This document shows positions 1 to 6,505 of a stretch of DNA of 7,789 bases, one piece after another. This DNA is from Sphingobium sp. (GTDB taxonomy: Bacteria > Pseudomonadota > Alphaproteobacteria > Sphingomonadales > Sphingomonadaceae), in the NCBI GenBank assembly GCA_030148625.1, contig JASBTC010000429.1, positions 1 through 7,789 of the forward strand, written 5' to 3'. How positions within the stretch are numbered: position 1 is the first letter of the stretch; every line of letters starts with the position of its first letter. The position numbers were made by a program, and so were the translations under genes. Below the pieces are notes generated by a model. The model saw only the letters and a program-made list of their open reading frames with translations. It did not search any database and was not told the origin of the DNA.

Positions 1-438
1 GATTTCGGGATGAAGGTCTATTATGGCGATGGCACGCGCGTCGACCTGCTGCGCCGTGCGGGCGCCGAGCATGCGCAGGCACTGATCTTCTGCCTCGACG
101 GCGACCGGCTGGACGAGGCATCGCTCGGGCTGATCGCCAAGGCCTTTCCCGACGCGTCGATCCTGGTGCGTGCCTATGACCGTCGGCACATGATGCGGAT
201 CGGTGCGGCACCGATCGCGGGTGCGGTGCGCGACGTCTATGAGAGTGCGATCGTGCTGGCGCGACAGGCGATGCAGGCGCTGGGCATCGACGATGCCGAG
301 ATTGCTCACACCGAAGCCGATTATCGCGAACGCGACGAAGCCCGTTTGAAGGTACAGAGCGAGACCGGCGATATCCGGGCCGGGATGGAGCGTATGTTCA
401 GTCAGCGCAATGCGGCGCTTGAGGAGGATTGCGGATGA
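1..438 (+). CDS. KefB/KefC-type potassium/proton antiporter, C-terminal end (5' partial)
   Basis: This is the last 145 codons of a monovalent cation:proton antiporter of the KefB/KefC (CPA2) type. The frame is open from base 1, so the gene starts left of the window and the ATG at 10 is an internal Met. The visible part is the end of the cytoplasmic NAD-binding regulatory domain (TrkA-N/RCK). It opens with the typical KVYYGDGTRVDLLRRAGA block, followed by a strand-and-helix segment ending in RAYDRR and then the conserved closing helix with ESAIVLARQAMQALG. About 50 charged residues follow, a usual tail for the family. In known members this domain gates K+ efflux in response to nucleotides or glutathione adducts. 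The transmembrane part is off the window, so KefB, KefC and related YbaL-type proteins cannot be told apart. The stop overlaps the start of the next gene in ATGA, so the two are probably cotranscribed. Confidence 0.88.
   Translation, partial: DFGMKVYYGDGTRVDLLRRAGAEHAQALIFCLDGDRLDEASLGLIAKAFPDASILVRAYDRRHMMRIGAAPIAGAVRDVYESAIVLARQAMQALGIDDAEIAHTEADYRERDEARLKVQSETGDIRAGMERMFSQRNAALEEDCG
421..427 (+). promoter_or_regulatory. Ribosome binding site for the DUF423 gene
   Basis: GAGGAGG lies 7 nt before the ATG at 435. This favours that ATG over the in-frame TTG at 429, which would sit almost on top of the site. Confidence 0.75.
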
Positions 439-764
439 TCGTCTTGTTTGCGGCTTTGTCGGGCGCGATAGCGGTCGCCGCGGGTGCATTCGGCGCGCAT
501 GGCGCATCGGGTCAGGCGGCGGAATGGCTGAAGACCGGCGCGACCTATCAGCTTCTCCATGCGGTCGCGGCGCTGGCCGTCATCGACAGGGTCGGCGCGA
601 AGGGGCCGGCCACACTTTTTGTCGTTGGCGGCGCGATCTTTGCGCTGACGCTTTACGCCATGGCGATCGGCGCGCCGCGCTGGCTGGGGGCGGTCACGCC
701 GATCGGTGGCGCGCTGCTGATCATCGGCTGGCTCTGGCTGGGCTGGACTGCGCTCAAGGCTTGA
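435..764 (+). CDS. DUF423 family small membrane protein
   Basis: A 109-residue, very hydrophobic protein of the DUF423 family (E. coli YgdD is a member). The N-terminus carries the family hallmark: a first membrane helix running into AAGAFGAHGA at about residues 15-24, then a short amphipathic segment and TYQLLHAVAAL at about 37-47, where the paired TYQ and H are typical. Two further helices follow, about residues 57-77 and 82-104, giving four likely membrane segments in the inner membrane. The length is normal for the family. The biochemical function is unknown. Its start overlaps the antiporter stop by 4 nt, which suggests translational coupling and a shared transcript. The ATG at 435 was chosen because of the GAGGAGG site before it. 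Confidence 0.9.
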   Translation: MIVLFAALSGAIAVAAGAFGAHGASGQAAEWLKTGATYQLLHAVAALAVIDRVGAKGPATLFVVGGAIFALTLYAMAIGAPRWLGAVTPIGGALLIIGWLWLGWTALKA

Positions 765-817
765 GGCGGGCATCGAATCCGGTCGGAGGGCGCCCGGACG
801 CATAACATCTTCACGCC

Positions 818-891
818 CTGGACATCCGGCGCAGTCGATGGATAGACGCCGGACCGGCTTCATTGCCTTATCCCACCCATGAAATGTCCAG
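818..891. repeat. Inverted repeat CTGGACAT / ATGTCCAG upstream of the receptor gene
   Basis: CTGGACAT at 818-825 is matched by its exact reverse complement at 884-891, with 58 bp between the arms. The arms lie in the 149-bp non-coding stretch 765-913 that must hold the receptor promoter if the receptor is transcribed on its own. I found no convincing -35/-10 pair and no T-run terminator in that stretch. The arms could be two halves of a looped operator, or chance. One 8-bp match in 149 bp is weak evidence. Confidence 0.35.
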
Positions 892-913
892 ACCATAAGG
901 ACGGGGGGATAAG
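867..913 (+). promoter_or_regulatory. Possible ribosome-site-masking hairpin before the TonB-dependent receptor
   Basis: CTTATCCC at 867-874 is exactly complementary to GGGATAAG at 906-913, which abuts the ATG at 914 and includes part of the G-run that serves as the likely ribosome binding site. A smaller GTCC/GGAC stem (886-889 with 899-902, 9-nt loop) nests inside. If the structure forms in the mRNA, it would bury the site and could limit translation of the receptor. The pairing is read directly from the sequence; the regulatory role is inference. No known riboswitch class was recognised. Confidence 0.4.
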
Positions 914-3184
914 ATGATCGACCAGATGAAAGTCGTGCGGATTGCCGCGCTGACATCGGCCAGTGCGCTGATCCTTTGCGGCGCGCCCGTTGCCGCCCAG
1001 ACCGAAAACGCCGCATCCGCCGCTGCGGACGAGAGCATCGGCGACATCGTCGTCACAGCGCGTCGCCGTGAGGAGACGCTGCAGAAGGTGCCGGTGTCGA
1101 TCACCGCCTTCACCGCAGCCGACCTCCAGTCGCGGCAGGTCGACAATGTGTCGCAGATCGCGCAGTCGACGCCCAATCTCGTCTTCAATTCCTCCGCGCC
1201 GATCTCGGGCAGCAACACGGCCGCCTCAATCTATATCCGCGGCATCGGCCAGAGCGATTTCACGCTCGTCACCGATCCGGGCGTCGGCCTCTATCTCGAC
1301 GGCGTGTACATCGCCCGCTCTGTGGGCGGCGTGCTCGATCTTGTCGATGTCCAGCGGGTCGAAGTGCTGCGCGGGCCGCAGGGCACCTTGTTCGGCAAGA
1401 ACACGATCGGCGGTGCGATCAACATCACGTCCAAGCCTCCCGGCGATACGCTGGGCGGATCGATCGAAGTCAAGACCGGCAGCCGCAGCCGCATCGACGT
1501 GAAGGGCGTTCTCGATCTGCCGATCTCCGATACGCTTGCCGTCCGCGTTTCGGCGGCCACGCTCAATCAGGACGGCTATGTCCGAAACCAGGGTGGTCCG
1601 CGCCTGGGCGATGTCGATGCGCTGATCGGCCGTGTCGCGCTGCGCTGGAAACCCACCGACCGCCTGACCGTCGATCTCGCGGCCGACGCCACGCGCCGGC
1701 GCGAGCATGCCCAGGCGCAGAAGCTGCTCGATTTCAATCCCAATGCCGGTGCACCGACATTCGGGCCGTTCAACGGGGTGATCGCGCCAGCGCTCGGCCT
1801 GCCGCAATATGACGCGCGCTTCACGCGGGGCGGCCCCTATCAGACCTTCCAGGGCGACAATCCCAATACGATCTCGCATCTCGATCTATGGGGCGTTTCG
1901 GGCACGGTCGAATATGATCTGGACAGCGTGACGGTGAAGTCGATCACCGCCTTCCGCAAGTTCGACAGCCAGTTCGGCCGCGACACCGACAATTCGCCCT
2001 ACACGATCGTCGAAACCTATGACGATATCAGCCAGCAGCAGTTCAGCCAGGAAATCCAGCTGTTCGGTTCCGCGCTCGACGATCGCCTCGACTGGCTGCT
2101 GGGCGGCTATTATTTCACCGAGAAGGGCGACAATCTCAACAATGTCTACACCTCGGTCATCCTGATCAAGAGCGGCGGCGCGGTGAAGAACGACAGCCTC
2201 GCCGGCTTTGCCCATCTCAGCTTCAAGGCGACCGACAAGCTCCGCCTGACGGCGGGCGCGCGCTACACCGACGAGACCAAGCGCTTCACGCCCGATCAGC
2301 AGGTGCTGTTCTACGATTATACCCAGGCGCTGTTCGGCGGCGCCGGCTTCACCGACGGCCAGCGCATCCTGCCGCAGGTGCAGTCGAAGCGGAAATTCAA
2401 CAATTTCTCGGTCCTGCTCGGCGCCGATTATCAATGGACCGACCGGTTGATGACCTATGTGTCCTTCTCGCAGGGCTTCAAGTCGGGCGGCTTCAATCAG
2501 CGCGTCTTCCCGCCGCGCGCCGTCCCCGGATCGTTCGAGCCGGAAAAGGCCGATGTGTTCGAGGCCGGCCTGAAGACCTCGAACGCGGCGGGCACCGTGC
2601 GTTTCGATCTTGCCGGCTTCTACACCCGTTACCAGGACATCCAGGTCCGCATCCTCGACGTGATCGCGCCGGGAACCGGCAATGCCGCCGCCGGCCGCGT
2701 CTATGGGGCCGAGGCGGAACTGACGCTGAAGCCGGTATCGCCGCTCACATTGCAATTCTCCGCAGGCTATCTCGATACGGGCTATACGCGGTTCGATGCC
2801 AATTTCGATCCGTCGCAGGGCATCACCAAAGACAATCGCTTCGTCAATTCGCCGAAATGGTCGCTGGCGGCGTCGGCAAGTTACGTCATCCCGCTGGGCG
2901 ACTTCGGTGACCTCACCTTGCGCGGCGACTGGAGCTATCGTTCGAAGACCTACAATGACGCCGCGAACAGCGAGAATATCGCGCAGTCCGGCTTCAGCCT
3001 GTTCAATGCCGGCATCGTCCTCGATACCGCCGACAAGGCATGGCAGGTCGCGGCGGGCGTCAAGAACATCGCAGACAAACGCTATCTGCTGACCGGCAAC
3101 AACGAATTTGGCGGCTTCGGTTATGTCGAGGGCGTCTATGCCAGACCGCGCGAATGGAGCCTGTCCGTTCGCCGGACCTTCTGA
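914..3184 (+). CDS. TonB-dependent outer-membrane receptor
   Basis: A 756-residue TonB-dependent receptor for energised uptake of a ligand across the outer membrane. Residues 5-29 form a signal peptide ending in APVAAQ. A TonB box, DIVVTARR, follows at 44-51, then the plug domain at about 55-175, including YLDGVYIARS, VEVLRGPQGTLFGKN and GGAINITSKPP. The rest is a beta-barrel of alternating polar and hydrophobic strands ending in VRRTF with the terminal Phe needed for barrel assembly. Length is normal, and there is no extra N-terminal signalling domain, so it is probably not a FecA-type transducer. The ATG at 914 has a G-run 5 nt upstream. The ATG at 926 would give a cleaner signal peptide (MKVVRI...) but has no ribosome site. 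The ligand cannot be read from sequence. Only 32 nt separate it from the TrpA-like gene, which suggests that its ligand is the substrate of the downstream enzymes. Confidence 0.95.
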   Translation: MIDQMKVVRIAALTSASALILCGAPVAAQTENAASAAADESIGDIVVTARRREETLQKVPVSITAFTAADLQSRQVDNVSQIAQSTPNLVFNSSAPISGSNTAASIYIRGIGQSDFTLVTDPGVGLYLDGVYIARSVGGVLDLVDVQRVEVLRGPQGTLFGKNTIGGAINITSKPPGDTLGGSIEVKTGSRSRIDVKGVLDLPISDTLAVRVSAATLNQDGYVRNQGGPRLGDVDALIGRVALRWKPTDRLTVDLAADATRRREHAQAQKLLDFNPNAGAPTFGPFNGVIAPALGLPQYDARFTRGGPYQTFQGDNPNTISHLDLWGVSGTVEYDLDSVTVKSITAFRKFDSQFGRDTDNSPYTIVETYDDISQQQFSQEIQLFGSALDDRLDWLLGGYYFTEKGDNLNNVYTSVILIKSGGAVKNDSLAGFAHLSFKATDKLRLTAGARYTDETKRFTPDQQVLFYDYTQALFGGAGFTDGQRILPQVQSKRKFNNFSVLLGADYQWTDRLMTYVSFSQGFKSGGFNQRVFPPRAVPGSFEPEKADVFEAGLKTSNAAGTVRFDLAGFYTRYQDIQVRILDVIAPGTGNAAAGRVYGAEAELTLKPVSPLTLQFSAGYLDTGYTRFDANFDPSQGITKDNRFVNSPKWSLAASASYVIPLGDFGDLTLRGDWSYRSKTYNDAANSENIAQSGFSLFNAGIVLDTADKAWQVAAGVKNIADKRYLLTGNNEFGGFGYVEGVYARPREWSLSVRRTF

Positions 3185-3216
3185 TCCTTTCCCCGCCGCT
3201 CCATTCCGGACTCTTC

Positions 3217-3981
3217 ATGCTCAACAGCTTCAACCAGACCGCGCGCTTGCCGCGCGGCAATGGGCTCGATCGTCTTGCGGGGCGGGGGCGTCCGATCCTC
3301 GCCTGTTATTTCCCGCTCGGCGATCCTGTGTTCGAGAGCGGCATAGATGCGATCTACCGCTCGGCCGGCGTCGATATTTTCGAACTCGGCCTGCCGTCCG
3401 CCAATCCCTACATGGATGGGGCGGATGTCGCCGGGGCGATGCGTCGGGCATTGGCGGGCGGGATCGACCCCTATGCTCGGCTTGCCGACATGGCGGCCTG
3501 GCTTGCGGACGCGCCCAACGGTCCGGCAGGGGTCTGCATGGCCTATGCCGATCTCGACCTGTCGCGCATCGCAGCTTGGCCGGGGCTGGACGGCATGTTG
3601 ATCGTCGGCTCCGTACCGGGCGGTTTCCCGCCGGGCCTGCGAACCTGCGGGTTGCTCAAGCTCGATTTCACCGCCGAAGAGCTGGCGGCCGCCGCTGCCT
3701 GGGACGGCTATGTGATGGTCCAGGCCGTCGCCGGCGTCACGGGGCCGCGCGACCGGCTCGATCCGCGGCTGGCCGATACGATCGCGGCGGCCCGCCGCGC
3801 GGGCGTGCATCGCCCGATCCTGGCCGGCTTCGGCATCGGCACGGCGGAACAGGCGCGCGCCGCGGTCGATGCGGGTGCCGACGGTGCGGTGATCGGATCG
3901 ATGTGCGTGCGCAAGGCGATCGAGGGGCCGGACGAGCTCGCGAGCTTTCTCGACGGGGTGAGGTCCGCGCTCGATGACTGA
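3217..3981 (+). CDS. Stand-alone TrpA-like (tryptophan synthase alpha family) TIM-barrel lyase
   Basis: A 254-residue protein of the TrpA family, slightly shorter than the 268-residue E. coli TrpA. TrpA splits indole-3-glycerol phosphate into indole and glyceraldehyde 3-phosphate. Aligned by eye, the catalytic Glu49 is Glu56 (in IFELGLP) and Asp60 is Asp67 (in YMDG). The phosphate-binding elements are kept: GVTG at 173-176, GFGI at 204-207 and GS at 227-228. The segment that contacts TrpB in true synthases, normally PFSDPLAD, reads PSANPYMD, and Tyr175 is replaced by Met167. There is no trpB or trpF beside it. A role in tryptophan synthesis is therefore unlikely, and a catabolic retro-aldol lyase acting on a phosphorylated substrate is the best inference. 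Start choice is less certain: the ATG at 3217 has only a weak CGGA before it in a pyrimidine-rich gap. It overlaps the kinase gene by 8 nt. Confidence 0.85.
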   Translation: MLNSFNQTARLPRGNGLDRLAGRGRPILACYFPLGDPVFESGIDAIYRSAGVDIFELGLPSANPYMDGADVAGAMRRALAGGIDPYARLADMAAWLADAPNGPAGVCMAYADLDLSRIAAWPGLDGMLIVGSVPGGFPPGLRTCGLLKLDFTAEELAAAAAWDGYVMVQAVAGVTGPRDRLDPRLADTIAAARRAGVHRPILAGFGIGTAEQARAAVDAGADGAVIGSMCVRKAIEGPDELASFLDGVRSALDD

Positions 3982-5437
3982 GCACGGCTATATCCTCGGC
4001 ATCGACCTCGGCACGACCTCGCTGAAGGGCGTTCTCTACGATCTCGACGGCAAGCTGGTCGCGGCCGAATCCGTCATCTATCCGACGCATCGTTTCGCCG
4101 ATGGCCGCGTCGAGCAGGATGCATGGGATTGGCTCGAGGCATTCTGGCACGTCGCGGATCGGATCATGGCGGGTCGTGCGCCCGCCGATATCCGCGCCAT
4201 CGGCCTGTGCAGCCAGGTCAACACCTATGTCTTCGTCGATGGCGACGGCGCGCCGCTGGCGCCCGCCATCGTCTGGCAGGATGTGCGCGCCGCCGAGCAG
4301 GCGAACCGGCTGGACGCGATGATCACCGACGACCAGCGGCAGGCCTGGTGGCCGTCGGGCATGACGGTCAGCGCCAGCCATATGCTGCCGCAAATGGCGC
4401 ATATGGCGGCAACCGCACCCGATATCTGGGCGCGGACCACGAAGGTGCTGTCGCCCAAGGATTTCCTGCTGCGCCACCTGACGGGCGCATGGACCGCCGA
4501 TCCGCTGGCCGCGTTCGATCTGGTCGACGCATCGGGCGCATATATCGACGTGTTCCTGGCGCTGGTGCCCGGCGCGCGCGAACGCGTCGCGCCGCTCGCG
4601 CCGTTTCGTGCGCTGATCGGTCGCTTGCGCCATCCGCATTGGCCGGATTGCGCCGCGCCTGTCGTCAACGGCACGATGGACGCATTCGGCTGTCTGTTCG
4701 GATCGGGCGCGGCGCGGCCGGGCGAGGGCAGCTATATCAGTGGCACAAGCGAGATCGTCGCGCTGATCGGCGATCGCCCCGGCGGCCATCCCGGGATCGT
4801 CAGTTTCTCGCCCGTCGGCGATTGGCATGTCCAGGCGGGCCCCACCCAGAGCGGGGGCGATACGTTGCGCTGGATGGGCACGCTCCTGAACCTGTCGCAC
4901 CAGGATGTGCTCGATCGTGCGGCGCTGGCCGATCGCTCCGGCAGCGGCGACGGTGTGCTGTTCCTGCCCCATCTCGAGGGCGAACGCGCACCCTTGTGGG
5001 ATGCGCATGCGCGCGGCGCCTTTGTCGGCCTGAATTCCCATGACGCCGCGCCGCAACTGGCGCTGGCCGCGCTGGAGGGGGTCGCGCTGTCCGCGCGCCT
5101 GGTTTTCGACGGCGCGGTACAGGCCGTCGGCGGGCGCCCCGATGCGCTTTATCTCGGCGGCACCGGCAATCGGTCCGATCTCTGGGCGCAGATCCGCGCC
5201 GATGTGCTCGGTATCAGGCTGCACCGTGTCGAATGTCTCGACACCGGCTCGGTCGGTGCCGCGATCATGGCCGGCATGGGCATCGGTCGTTATCGATCGA
5301 TTTCGGAAGCATCGGCATCGCTTGTCCGTATCGAACGGACGTTCCTGCCGGATCCGGCCAAGTCCTCCCGCTATCGGCGCATGATGTCGCGCTACATGGC
5401 AGCGTATCGGCAGCTCAAGGGATTGGATGCGCTCTGA
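3974..5437 (+). CDS. FGGY-family carbohydrate kinase, substrate unknown
   Basis: A 487-residue ATP-dependent kinase of the FGGY family (xylulokinase, glycerol kinase and relatives), of normal length. Residues 8-20 (LGIDLGTTSLKGV) form the first phosphate loop. NGTMDAF at 232-238 carries the likely catalytic base, Asp236, matching Asp233 of E. coli XylB. SGTS at 256-259 is the second ATP-site motif. GERAPLWDAHARGAFVGL at 336-353 matches the FGGY signature, and GGTGNRSDLWAQIRADVLG at 395-413 is the adenosine-side motif. The substrate segment reads GLCSQVNTYVF where XylB has QMHG, so the xylulokinase motif is absent although the WQD-R that follows is kept. It probably phosphorylates some other polyol. 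The ATG at 3974 overlaps the lyase stop by 8 nt and has GGGGTGAGG 11 nt upstream, so the two enzymes are likely made together. Confidence 0.92.
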   Translation: MTEHGYILGIDLGTTSLKGVLYDLDGKLVAAESVIYPTHRFADGRVEQDAWDWLEAFWHVADRIMAGRAPADIRAIGLCSQVNTYVFVDGDGAPLAPAIVWQDVRAAEQANRLDAMITDDQRQAWWPSGMTVSASHMLPQMAHMAATAPDIWARTTKVLSPKDFLLRHLTGAWTADPLAAFDLVDASGAYIDVFLALVPGARERVAPLAPFRALIGRLRHPHWPDCAAPVVNGTMDAFGCLFGSGAARPGEGSYISGTSEIVALIGDRPGGHPGIVSFSPVGDWHVQAGPTQSGGDTLRWMGTLLNLSHQDVLDRAALADRSGSGDGVLFLPHLEGERAPLWDAHARGAFVGLNSHDAAPQLALAALEGVALSARLVFDGAVQAVGGRPDALYLGGTGNRSDLWAQIRADVLGIRLHRVECLDTGSVGAAIMAGMGIGRYRSISEASASLVRIERTFLPDPAKSSRYRRMMSRYMAAYRQLKGLDAL

Positions 5438-5521
5438 AGCGTACGCACAATTTATTTTAAGCTTGAACAGAATCGGCATTTACGACAGATTTATGAATTA
5501 TCGTTCCCGAAGGACAGAACG
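5438..5521 (+). promoter_or_regulatory. AT-rich intergenic region, probable promoter of the regulator gene
   Basis: This 84-bp gap contrasts with its surroundings: 5447-5500 holds only 15 G/C in 54 bases. A TTGAAC at 5463-5468 could be a -35 element, with GATTTA at 5488-5493 as a poor, widely spaced -10 (19 bp). A perfect palindrome, GCGTACGC, sits at 5439-5446 immediately after the kinase stop. There is no GC-rich stem with loop and T-run, so no clear terminator between kinase and regulator. The region is a sensible site for a regulator promoter, but the exact elements are uncertain. Confidence 0.4.
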
Positions 5522-5523
5522 AT
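5500..5523 (+). promoter_or_regulatory. Hairpin with ribosome site in the loop and start codon in the stem (AraC-type gene)
   Basis: ATCGTTC at 5500-5506 is the exact reverse complement of GAACGAT at 5517-5523, with a 10-base loop. The loop holds AAGGA (5510-5514), the ribosome site 7 nt before the ATG at 5522, and the A and T of that start codon fall in the stem. As RNA it could tune translation. As DNA it could be an operator for autoregulation. The pairing is seen; the role is inferred. Confidence 0.45.
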
Positions 5524-6505
5524 GCTCGACGATCCGGCTACGCTTCCCTTGTCTTCGCGCATCGGTCTCGTTTCGAGCGATGTCGGCGAATTCAGCCATT
5601 ATCTGGCCGGGTCCTATTGCAGCCATCACACGCTCGTGCGCGGCAGGCAACGTTTGGTGGATGCCCGCCACCATCGCGTGCCGCTCGGCAATGTCTCGCT
5701 GAACTATCTGCAATATGGCGCCGAGGTGGAGATCGACGCCGGCCGTTTCGAAACCTTCTTCATGCTGGAACTGCCGGTGTCGGGCTGGACCGAGCTGGAG
5801 CATTGCGGCCAGGCTGTCCGCAAGGGGGTGGGCACCGCCACGATCCTCTCGCCCACCGAACGCGTCCGCTCGATCTGGTCGGAGGATTGCGGCCAGCGGA
5901 TGATCAAGATCTCTCGGGCGGCGATGGAACGGCGCGTCGCCGACATGCTGGGCCGCGCGATCACGCAGCCGATCATATTCGAACCGCTGATCAGCCTGTC
6001 GAGCGAGCCGGGCGTTTCGATCGGGCGCCTCTCCAATTTCCTGTTCGATCAATATGAGCTCGATCCGGGGCTCTTCGGCGAACGGCGCGTCACGGCCGAG
6101 ATCGAAAGCGCGCTGATGACGCTGCTTCTGCTCGGCCAGACCAACAATTACAGCGATGCCCTGCGGGCGTCGTCATCCGGTGCGATGCCACGCCATGTGC
6201 GCCGCGCGCTCGACTATATCGAGCATAATCTGCGCGAGGATATCAGCATGGAGGCGCTGGTCGAAGCCGCCGCCGTCAGCGCTCGCGCGCTCTATACCGG
6301 GTTCGAACGCTTCGTCGGCACGCCGCCCTTGCTCTACATCCGCAATCGCCGGCTGGAGGGCGTTCGTGATGCCTTGCTCGAAGCGAGCGCGCCGACGACG
6401 GTCAGCGAATTGGCGATGGAATGGGGCTTCACGCATCTCGGCCGCTTCTCGGCCGAATATCGCCGCCGTTTCGACGAATTGCCGTCGGAGACGCTGCGGC
6501 GCTAA
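5522..6505 (+). CDS. AraC/XylS-family transcriptional regulator
   Basis: A 327-residue regulator with the usual two-part build. Residues of about 15-195 resemble the AraC-binding-like sensor domain of the XylS/AndR type, whose described members often control aromatic or related catabolic genes. Residues of about 223-325 are the DNA-binding domain with two helix-turn-helix units. The first runs from ISMEALVEAAAVSARALYTG. The second covers TVSELAMEWGFTHLGRFSAE and ends in YRRRFDELPSE, the standard AraC signature. The ATG at 5522 has AAGGA 7 nt upstream. The gene lies 84 bp after the kinase on the same strand and converges with the MFS gene, so it is well placed to control both, with the sensor domain reading the transported substrate or a product of it. 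Target sites were not identified with confidence. Confidence 0.93.
   Translation: MLDDPATLPLSSRIGLVSSDVGEFSHYLAGSYCSHHTLVRGRQRLVDARHHRVPLGNVSLNYLQYGAEVEIDAGRFETFFMLELPVSGWTELEHCGQAVRKGVGTATILSPTERVRSIWSEDCGQRMIKISRAAMERRVADMLGRAITQPIIFEPLISLSSEPGVSIGRLSNFLFDQYELDPGLFGERRVTAEIESALMTLLLLGQTNNYSDALRASSSGAMPRHVRRALDYIEHNLREDISMEALVEAAAVSARALYTGFERFVGTPPLLYIRNRRLEGVRDALLEASAPTTVSELAMEWGFTHLGRFSAEYRRRFDELPSETLRR

Noticed and set aside
914..925. ATG at 926 as the receptor start
   Set aside because: It gives a tidier signal peptide, but it has no ribosome site, while the ATG at 914 has a G-run at good spacing. It remains possible.
1886..2755. Open minus-strand frame of about 289 codons inside the receptor gene
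   Set aside because: The opposite strand is strongly supported by receptor motifs before and after it, and the translation shows no recognisable domain.
3108..3977. Plus-strand alternative frame over the TrpA-like gene
   Set aside because: The translation is Arg-rich and without motifs, whereas the overlapping TrpA-like frame has ordered catalytic and phosphate-binding motifs.
5439..5446. Palindrome GCGTACGC after the kinase stop as a terminator
   Set aside because: It has no loop, the possible stem is only a few base pairs and the following T-rich stretch is interrupted. It is too weak to call a terminator.
3737..5479. Long open minus-strand frame opposite the kinase gene (about 580 codons)
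   Set aside because: It is rich in Arg, Gly and Ala with no family motif, and it lies opposite clear kinase and lyase coding sequence. Such frames are a by-product of GC-biased codon use.
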